From: Bacteroidales bacterium
GTDB lineage: Bacteria; Bacteroidota; Bacteroidia; Bacteroidales; PUMT01
Direction: 5' to 3'
Length of the DNA: 9,343 nucleotides
NCBI GenBank assembly: GCA_007119075.1
Contig: SKQJ01000077.1
Span: 1-9,343, forward strand
Shown here one piece after another: positions 1 to 5,722 of this stretch. The translations under genes were made by a program, and so were the position numbers. Position 1 is the stretch's first letter. Every line of letters starts with the position of its first letter. Below the pieces are notes generated by a model. The model saw only the letters and a program-made list of their open reading frames with translations, ran no database searches and was not told the DNA's origin.

Positions 1-378
1 ACCGGATTCTGCCGGAATGTTCTGATGGTATTGTATCAGCATATCCAGTTCCCTTCTGCCGGGAGGAAACCCGAGCCAGGCAAATGAGTCGTTTCCCCGG
101 AAAGGAATATTATCATTGTCATCCGGTTGCATGAGGCTTACCAGCGTAATGCCGGTATTCTCAAAAAATGATCCGTTCTGATCTTCACCGCCTGGATTTA
201 CGTTCCTGTTTAAAGGACCAGGAAAAGCCATAACTATTGCGGAGGGATATTTTACGAGTAATTCTGCTATTTCTGATATATCATAAACGGCGTCAAAAAC
301 GAACAATAATTTACTGAAAACCTCCTTTATCATTTCTGAAACAGCCACCGGGGCCAGTAAAACAATTGGTCTTGCCAT
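1..378 (-). CDS. Unrecognised protein, N-terminal part, cut by window edge
   Basis: I translated this reading frame by hand. It is open for 126 codons from an ATG at 376-378 to the window edge, and an in-frame TGA lies upstream of that ATG with no other ATG between, so the start is well defined. The protein begins MARPIVLLAPVAVSEMIKE. Its pattern alternates hydrophobic strands (IVLLA, LLFVFDAVYD, SAIVMAF, GITLVSL, FAWLGF) with amphipathic helices (VSEMIKEVFSKL, ISEIAELLVKY, RRELDMLIQ), which resembles the alpha/beta order of a response-regulator receiver domain. The acidic pair, the phospho-acceptor Asp and the conserved Lys of real receivers are not visible where expected, so it would be a pseudo-receiver at best. 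No signal peptide or membrane segment is seen. It lies downstream of the terminator of the preceding gene on the same strand and is probably transcribed separately. No function is assigned; that it is coding is likely but not proven. Confidence 0.6.
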   Translation of the reverse strand, partial: MARPIVLLAPVAVSEMIKEVFSKLLFVFDAVYDISEIAELLVKYPSAIVMAFPGPLNRNVNPGGEDQNGSFFENTGITLVSLMQPDDNDNIPFRGNDSFAWLGFPPGRRELDMLIQYHQNIPAESG

Positions 379-445
379 ATAAAAATGAGATTTAAAAAGT
401 AAATATAGCAAAATATGGCAATTGACCGGCCATCAGGGGGGCTCA

Positions 446-463
446 TAACCGGAATAACCGGAA
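446..463. repeat. Perfect tandem 9-bp repeat, two copies
   Basis: TAACCGGAA occurs twice in direct succession in the gap upstream of the left-edge gene. It could be a tandem binding site for a regulator or simple slippage. Two copies are too few to decide. Confidence 0.5.
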
Positions 464-479
464 ATTGATTGCTCACGGT

Positions 480-509
480 GAAAAAAAAGGGGAGCAACCA
501 TACTCCCCT
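480..509 (-). terminator. Rho-independent terminator of the dehydrogenase-like gene
   Basis: On the minus strand a 7-bp stem, AGGGGAG paired with CTCCCCT (503-509 with 488-494), encloses an 8-base loop and is followed directly by a run of T residues (plus-strand A-run 481-488). It lies about 25 bases beyond the stop codon of the dehydrogenase-like gene, the expected place for an intrinsic terminator. It should insulate the left-edge gene from read-through. Confidence 0.88.
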
Positions 510-534
510 CATATCAATAACAAGTGCGTTTTTG

Positions 535-1548
535 TTATGCGACAGGGTATCTTTTGATGATCTCCTCCGGATTCATTAAAATATCAACATACTGGGCACG
601 GGTATAGGCAAAAGGATCCCTGGAGGAAGCCCTTGACAGTTTGCCCCTGAAGTCGCTCAGTGAATTATATCCTTTCGATTCCATCCACGATTCCAGGCCG
701 GAAAGCATTGTTGCAATATGCCCCGGCTTATGTTTGTAAATTGCACTGACCACCTGGGTGGAATCAGCACCGGCAAGGATCATGCGTGCGACATCTTTTC
801 CGGTAAATATGCCGGTGTTGCTGCAAATATTCCCTTTCACCCTGTTATACAACAATCCGGTAAAACGCAGGGGCAGTCTGTAATCACCCTCTGTGCTGAG
901 GTTAAACGGAAATACATGTGCCTCCTGGTCCACATCTATATCGGGTTGAAACAGCCGGTTAAAAATCACAAATCCGTTAACCCCGACTTCATCCATCTGA
1001 GAAATTACGTGAAGGGGATTTGAATAAAAAGGCCCCAGTTTGACAGCCACCGGGATGTTTACGACTTTTTTGATTTCCCGCAGGATTTCGATCTGACGGG
1101 CTTCGATTCCGGCTGCGTCCGCCCCTGTATCCTTGGGAGCCGAATAGAAATTAAGCTCAATACCGTCAACTCCGGTATCCTGCAGCAGCTGGGCATATTC
1201 CACCCAGGTCTCAGGGTATATCGCATTCAGGCTCGCGATAAGCGGTATTGACAAAATTTCTTTTGCCTTTTTCAATCCCATAAGATATTCCTTGGGACCG
1301 GCATGGGAAATGTTGGGATGCATGGTCGGATGCTCTGCATGCCGGTCATCATACTCATGCAGGTTCTCCTGCAATTGTACCCGTTCATACTGAATCTGCT
1401 CCTCGAACAAAGATTTATACACAACTGCGGAAGCACCTGCTTTTTCAAGCTGGATTAACGTTTCCGGTTTTTGGGAAAGATTGCAGGCACCAACTACAAT
1501 AGGATTTTTTACCTCAATTCCCATAAACCTGGTTTTTAGGTCAGCCAT
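535..1548 (-). CDS. Dihydroorotate dehydrogenase-like FMN flavoprotein
   Basis: Complete 337-aa protein of the dihydroorotate dehydrogenase / dihydropyrimidine dehydrogenase superfamily, an FMN-binding TIM barrel. Family marks are KNPIVVGACNLS near residues 14-25, YKSLFEEQ at 44-51 (Lys45 in the flavin-contact position), the strand IELN at 130-133, VKLGP with Lys170, and a phosphate-binding stretch SNTGIFTG at 243-250 followed by an AGADSTQVVSAI helix. The C-terminal YNSLSDFRGKL also fits class 1 enzymes. The active-site loop is unusual: class 1 enzymes read NLSCPN with a catalytic Cys, while this protein reads NFYSAPKD at 133-140. An ungapped alignment puts Ser136 at the Cys position, as in class 2 enzymes, which use Ser. 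Dihydroorotate oxidation is therefore not assured. No partner subunit gene is adjacent. The upstream gene on the same strand is nifJ, but a terminator lies between them. The start ATG is preceded by an A/T-rich stretch without Shine-Dalgarno. Fold assignment is firm; substrate is open. Confidence 0.9.
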   Translation of the reverse strand: MADLKTRFMGIEVKNPIVVGACNLSQKPETLIQLEKAGASAVVYKSLFEEQIQYERVQLQENLHEYDDRHAEHPTMHPNISHAGPKEYLMGLKKAKEILSIPLIASLNAIYPETWVEYAQLLQDTGVDGIELNFYSAPKDTGADAAGIEARQIEILREIKKVVNIPVAVKLGPFYSNPLHVISQMDEVGVNGFVIFNRLFQPDIDVDQEAHVFPFNLSTEGDYRLPLRFTGLLYNRVKGNICSNTGIFTGKDVARMILAGADSTQVVSAIYKHKPGHIATMLSGLESWMESKGYNSLSDFRGKLSRASSRDPFAYTRAQYVDILMNPEEIIKRYPVA

Positions 1549-1864
1549 TTTTAATCAATTTTAGTTTTACAATTTTAAATTTATCTCTATGAATAATCGC
1601 TTTTGTCGGAAATAGCCATGTCTGGCATCAACCGGGACAATGAATTATCATGGGCTTTACATTTAAGTAACAAAAGGGAACCCGCTTGGTTCATATTTAA
1701 AGGGACCTGATTTTATCAGGGCACAGGATTGTTTTCCATGCAGAACGGCAAAACCCCAAAAAGGTCCGGCTTCTGCAAATCCGTATTAAATATAAGAAAT
1801 AACGGCAGGAAAACAAAATGCCGGGAATATTGTCGCATATACCGTAAACCGGTTGGCCTGACTG
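1549..1864. other. Intergenic leader region of the dehydrogenase-like gene
   Basis: About 316 bp without a convincing gene. It carries a good Bacteroidota-type promoter for the minus strand at 1787-1817, which would give the dehydrogenase-like gene a leader of roughly 230 nt. Within that leader a small hairpin, CCTGA-TTTTA-TCAGG (1706-1720), and a 35-codon minus-strand reading frame (1587-1694) can be drawn, neither with strong support. A second -7-like octamer, TAAATTTA, lies at 1576-1583, closer to the start, but has no matching upstream element. No riboswitch was recognised. Confidence 0.5.
1787..1817 (-). promoter_or_regulatory. Putative Bacteroidota-type promoter for the dehydrogenase-like gene
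   Basis: Reading the minus strand, TTTG (1817-1814) is followed by exactly 19 bases and then TATATTTA (1794-1787), which matches TAnnTTTG except for the last base. This is the known layout for the housekeeping sigma factor of Bacteroidota. Transcription would start near 1780. It lies downstream of the nifJ terminator, which fits independent expression. Matches of this kind arise by chance in AT-rich DNA. Confidence 0.45.
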
Positions 1865-1894
1865 AAAAGGGCCGCCCTTTGTGGGACGGCCCTT
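1865..1894 (-). terminator. Rho-independent terminator of nifJ
   Basis: An 8-bp perfect arm, AAGGGCCG (1867-1874) with CGGCCCTT (1887-1894), extends after a bulged A1886 by three further G-C pairs (1875-1877 with 1883-1885) and closes on a 5-base loop. On the minus strand the stem is followed by TTTT. It lies about 25 bases past the nifJ stop codon. The T-run is short, but the stem is strong and GC-rich, so termination is likely. Confidence 0.8.
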
Positions 1895-1917
1895 GAATTA
1901 AACGATGTAAAAACAGG

Positions 1918-4900
1918 TTATTCTTTTGAAAAGTCCATCGCAGCCAGCCTTACATAACTTTTATGTCTCCAGCGGGCATTTTCTTCGGCGGCTTTGAATA
2001 ATTCCTGCGCTTCTTCAGGAAATGCCTTCCGGAGAGAAGAATAGCGGACCTCTGACTGCAGGAATTCCTGGAACTTGCTCCAATCGGGCTCTTTGGAGTC
2101 AAGGACGAAAGGATTCTTTCCTTCCCGCTCAAGCATGGGATTATAGCGCCAGTTGGTCCAATAGCCTGCCTCGACAGCACGCCTGGTTTCTTCAATGGTC
2201 TTGCCCATGCCAAGTTTCAACCCGTGATTTATACAGGGTGAATAAGCAATAACTACAGAAGGACCCGGGTATGCCTCAGCTTCCTTGATGGCCTTCAGAA
2301 GCTGTGCCTGACCTGCCCCGATGGCTACCTGTGCAACGTATACGTAACCGTAGCTCAGCGCCATCACACCAAGGTCCTTTTTCCTTATCCTTTTACCGGC
2401 AGCGGCAAATTTAGCAACGGCTCCTATCGGGGTGGACTTGGAAGCCTGGCCGCCGGTATTGCTGTACACCTCGGTGTCCAGTACCAGCAGGTTAACATCT
2501 TCTCCCGAAGCAATAACATGGTCAAGTCCGCCATAGCCAATATCATAGGCCCAACCGTCTCCACCGAAAATCCAGATTGACTTTTTAACCAGGTATTGTC
2601 TTAATTTCATTATCTCACCTGCAACAGAGTCATCCTGATTTTCAAGAAGCTCAATCACCCTTTCGGATGCGGCCTTTGACTTCTCAGCATCTTCCTTGCC
2701 CTCGATCCATGAATTGAAAGCCTCCTTAATTTCCGGGGACATTCCGTTCTGCAGTCCGTCTTTCATCAAATCTTCGATCCTTTGGCGCATCTGCCTCACG
2801 CCAAGGGCCATTCCATAACCATATTCGGCATTGTCCTCGAACAATGAATTGGCCCATGAAGGTCCGTGGCCATTCTTGTTTACCGTATATGGCGTTGATG
2901 GAGCAGAGCCACCATAAATCGAGGTACATCCGGTAGCATTGGCTATCATCATGCGATCACCAAACAGCTGTGTGACCAGCTTGATATAAGGAGTTTCGCC
3001 GCAACCGGTGCAGGCTCCGGAAAATTCAAACAAAGGCTGGGCAAACTGGCTGTTCTTGACCGATTTTGATTTATCAAGAACTGTATCCTTGTAACCGATC
3101 TTATTGTGCATATAATCCCAGCGGTCATTCTCCACAAGCTGTGATTCCAGTGTCTGCATAACCAGGGCCTTTTCTTTCGCCGGACAGATATCCACACAGT
3201 TGCCGCATCCGGTACAATCAAGGGGACTTATCTGAATCCGGTACTGATATTCTTTTGTTCCTCCCAGACCTTTCAGGGTGACAGTGCCTTCAGGTGCGCT
3301 GTCGGCTTCCTCTTGGGTAAGCAGAAATGGCCTGATCACGGCATGAGGACAGATGTATGCGCACTGGTTGCATTGTATGCAGTTTTCAGGCAGCCATTCA
3401 GGTACGTGCACGGCAATGCCCCTCTTTTCATATGTAGTTGTTCCCTGGGGGAAGGTGCCATCTTCCCGGCCGGTAAAGGTGCTGACCGGCAGACTGTCGC
3501 CGTTCTGGGCAACAATCGGTTCCACTATATTCTTGATAAAATCAGGAATATCCCTTGTATCTTCAGGTCTGGCAGTATCAACATCTTTCCATTCTGACGG
3601 AATTTCTATTTTCAGCACATCTCCGCCGCGCTGCACCGCAGCCTTGTTCATATCTACGACTTCCTCGCCCTTCATGCCAAATGACTTGACGATGGCCTTG
3701 TTCATTTCCTTAACGGCCTGGTCGTAAGGGATCACATTTGATATTTTGAAGAAGGCAGACTGCATAATGGTGTTGGTCCTGTTGCCCAGCCCGATTTCTT
3801 CGGCAATTTCTGTAGCGTTAATGATATAAAACTGGATGGCATTATCGGCCATGTGTTTTTTCATCGCGGCAGGAAGCCTCCTTTTAGTCTCTTCCTCGTC
3901 CCAGATACTGTTCAGCAGGAAAGTGCCCCCCTTTTTCAGGCCTTTCATCAGATCGTATCTTTCAAGGTATGCCGGAACATGGCAGGCAATGAAATCGGCA
4001 TTGTTCACAAGGTAAGGGGCACGTATGGGCTTATTGCCGAAACGGAGATGAGATACGGTAAACCCGCCCGATTTTTTTGAATCGTATGAGAAATACGCCT
4101 GGGCAAATTTGTCGGTCGTATCGCCGATAATGATGATCGAGTTTTTATTAGCCCCGACTGTTCCGTCCGAGCCAAGACCAAAGAATTTTGCGGCATAATT
4201 TCCCTCGGGAGAAACATCGATTTCAGGCTGTAAAGGCAGTGAAAGGAAAGTCACGTCATCGACAATACCAACGGTAAATCTGTTTTTCGGCTCGGGCATT
4301 TTCAGGTTGTCGAAAACAGCCTTCATCATGGCAGGAGTAGTATCCTTTGAGCTTAATCCATAGCGGCCGCCCACAATTACGGGAGCATCAGGTTTTCCGT
4401 AAAAAAGATCCTTGACATCCAGGTAGAGCGGCTCACCGTTTGCGCCGGGTTCTTTTGTCCTGTCAAGTACGGCAATCCTTTTAACATTGCCGGGAAATGC
4501 CTTCATGAAATATTTGGCCGAAAAAGGCCTGTAAAGATGAACGGAGATCATGCCCACCTTCTCGCCTCTGGCATTCAGATAATCTACGGTTTCCTTTATC
4601 GTTTCGGTAATCGAACCCATCGCTATAACGATATTTTCAGCATCGGCGTCACCGTAATAGGTGAAAGGGTGATATTCACGTCCGGTTATTTTCCCTATTT
4701 CCTGCAAATATTCCTCGACAACATCGGGCACTGCATCATAAAAACTGTTTGCAGCCTCGCGTGACTGGAAATATATATCGGGATTCTGCGCAGTGCCCCT
4801 GGTAACGGGATGTTCCGGATTAAGCGCCCGCTCGCGGAAAGCCTGTACAGCATCATAATCAAGAAGTTTTTTCATCTCCTCCTGATCACATTCCTCTACC

Positions 4901-5451
4901 TTCTGTATTTCGTGTGAAGTGCGGAACCCGTCAAAAAAGTGCAGGAAGGGGATCCTGGTCTTTATCGACGCAAGGTGGGCTACAGGAGCGATATCCATAA
5001 TTTCCTGCACACTGCCGGTGGCAAGCATGGCAAACCCGGTATGCCTTGTACTCATCACATCGCTGTGGTCTCCGAATATGGAAAGCGCCTGTGCAGCCAG
5101 GCTTCTTGCACTTACGTGAAAGACGCCAGGCAGCAGTTCGCCGGAAATTTTATACATATTGGGTATCATCAAAAGAAGACCCTGTGATGCAGTAAAAGTA
5201 GTAGTCAAAGCCCCGGATTGCAAAGAACCGTGCACTGCACCGGCTGCACCGCCCTCGGACTGCATTTCTACAACCCTGAGAATATCCCCGAAAATATTTT
5301 TCCGTCCGTTTGCCGCCCACTCATCAACATTTTCCGCCATGTTGGATGAAGGAGTTATGGGATAAATAGCAGCAACCTCACTGAAAATGTATGCTACATG
5401 TGCAGCCGCATGGTTCCCGTCACAGGTAATGAATTTCTTCTCTTTTGTCAT
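1918..5451 (-). CDS. nifJ: Pyruvate:ferredoxin (flavodoxin) oxidoreductase, single-chain
   Basis: Complete 1177-aa cytoplasmic enzyme that oxidises pyruvate with CoA to acetyl-CoA and CO2, passing electrons to ferredoxin or flavodoxin. YPITPSSNMAE (30-40) and SARSLAAQALSIFGDHSDVM (114-133) hold the substrate-site Thr33 and Arg116, equivalent to Thr31 and Arg114 of the Desulfovibrio africanus enzyme. A two-cluster ferredoxin domain follows, with Cys691/694/697/701 and Cys746/749/752/756. The thiamine diphosphate domain has GDGWAYDIGYGG (964-975) and the metal-site stretch EVYSNTGGQASKSTP (994-1008). The proximal [4Fe-4S] ligands are Cys814, Cys817, Cys842 and Cys1073, so every expected ligand is present. 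The chain ends about where domain VI ends in the Desulfovibrio enzyme and lacks its extra C-terminal oxygen-protecting extension. It has its own terminator and a candidate promoter upstream. No Shine-Dalgarno precedes the ATG, which the family's N-terminal alignment supports. A 2-oxoacid other than pyruvate cannot be excluded, but the motifs are typical of PFOR. Confidence 0.97.
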   Translation of the reverse strand: MTKEKKFITCDGNHAAAHVAYIFSEVAAIYPITPSSNMAENVDEWAANGRKNIFGDILRVVEMQSEGGAAGAVHGSLQSGALTTTFTASQGLLLMIPNMYKISGELLPGVFHVSARSLAAQALSIFGDHSDVMSTRHTGFAMLATGSVQEIMDIAPVAHLASIKTRIPFLHFFDGFRTSHEIQKVEECDQEEMKKLLDYDAVQAFRERALNPEHPVTRGTAQNPDIYFQSREAANSFYDAVPDVVEEYLQEIGKITGREYHPFTYYGDADAENIVIAMGSITETIKETVDYLNARGEKVGMISVHLYRPFSAKYFMKAFPGNVKRIAVLDRTKEPGANGEPLYLDVKDLFYGKPDAPVIVGGRYGLSSKDTTPAMMKAVFDNLKMPEPKNRFTVGIVDDVTFLSLPLQPEIDVSPEGNYAAKFFGLGSDGTVGANKNSIIIIGDTTDKFAQAYFSYDSKKSGGFTVSHLRFGNKPIRAPYLVNNADFIACHVPAYLERYDLMKGLKKGGTFLLNSIWDEEETKRRLPAAMKKHMADNAIQFYIINATEIAEEIGLGNRTNTIMQSAFFKISNVIPYDQAVKEMNKAIVKSFGMKGEEVVDMNKAAVQRGGDVLKIEIPSEWKDVDTARPEDTRDIPDFIKNIVEPIVAQNGDSLPVSTFTGREDGTFPQGTTTYEKRGIAVHVPEWLPENCIQCNQCAYICPHAVIRPFLLTQEEADSAPEGTVTLKGLGGTKEYQYRIQISPLDCTGCGNCVDICPAKEKALVMQTLESQLVENDRWDYMHNKIGYKDTVLDKSKSVKNSQFAQPLFEFSGACTGCGETPYIKLVTQLFGDRMMIANATGCTSIYGGSAPSTPYTVNKNGHGPSWANSLFEDNAEYGYGMALGVRQMRQRIEDLMKDGLQNGMSPEIKEAFNSWIEGKEDAEKSKAASERVIELLENQDDSVAGEIMKLRQYLVKKSIWIFGGDGWAYDIGYGGLDHVIASGEDVNLLVLDTEVYSNTGGQASKSTPIGAVAKFAAAGKRIRKKDLGVMALSYGYVYVAQVAIGAGQAQLLKAIKEAEAYPGPSVVIAYSPCINHGLKLGMGKTIEETRRAVEAGYWTNWRYNPMLEREGKNPFVLDSKEPDWSKFQEFLQSEVRYSSLRKAFPEEAQELFKAAEENARWRHKSYVRLAAMDFSKE

Positions 5452-5509
5452 ATTGTTAAATATGTTAGGTGATTAAAAGGTTATATTGGTTGTGATACCA
5501 GCATTTTTC

Positions 5510-5524
5510 TTAAAATATTTTTAA
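5510..5524. promoter_or_regulatory. Inverted repeat near the predicted nifJ transcription start
   Basis: TTAAAA (5510-5515) and TTTTAA (5519-5524) form a perfect inverted repeat around a 3-base centre. It would sit just downstream of the predicted nifJ transcription start, a place where a repressor could act. The repeat is pure A/T and may be chance. Confidence 0.25.
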
Positions 5525-5531
5525 CGACTGG

Positions 5532-5539
5532 CAAAAATA
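5532..5539 (-). promoter_or_regulatory. Putative -7 promoter element for nifJ
   Basis: On the minus strand TATTTTTG matches all six fixed bases of the Bacteroidota -7 element TAnnTTTG. It lies about 80 bases upstream of the nifJ ATG. At the expected spacing the upstream position reads TGAA, not TTTG, so the upstream element is weak or absent. This could mean the promoter needs an activator, or that the match is chance. Confidence 0.4.
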
Positions 5540-5722
5540 TAAAACAAGAGGAATAAAATTCATGACAATACTCATAATGAACTCCTGAAATCAGGGATCC
5601 ATAACCCGTAGCTCATTACCGGGAACACCTGGCCGCCAGCCATGCAATCGGCAACACAGAAAGAAAGGGAGCGATGGAGAAACAATTATATCAGGGGCCC
5701 GCAGTACGGGGAAGCTTCTGCA

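Larger units (their letters stand above)
379..534. other. Intergenic region between dehydrogenase-like gene and left-edge gene
   Basis: This gap holds the terminator of the dehydrogenase-like gene and about 100 bp of leader for the left-edge gene. On the minus strand TATATTTA occurs about 20 bases before the left-edge ATG and matches the Bacteroidota -7 element TAnnTTTG at all but the last base, but no TTTG lies at the right distance upstream, so no promoter is called. No Shine-Dalgarno sequence is present. A short tandem repeat is listed separately. Confidence 0.5.

Noticed and set aside
1706..1720. CCTGA...TCAGG inverted repeat, with a similar one at 5584-5595, flanking nifJ on both sides
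   Set aside because: The spacings differ (5 versus 2 bases) and the flanks do not match, so they are not copies of one operator. Neither is followed by a T-run on the minus strand, so they are not terminators.
3313..3727. Overlapping plus-strand reading frames (94 and 124 codons) opposite nifJ
   Set aside because: They are antisense to the conserved ferredoxin domain of PFOR and nearby sequence, and have no recognisable domain.
5690..5722. Possible terminator just after rho (GCAG...CTGC pairing, GAAGCTTC and GGGCCC palindromes)
   Set aside because: Stems are short and no T-run follows on the minus strand, so an intrinsic terminator is not supported.
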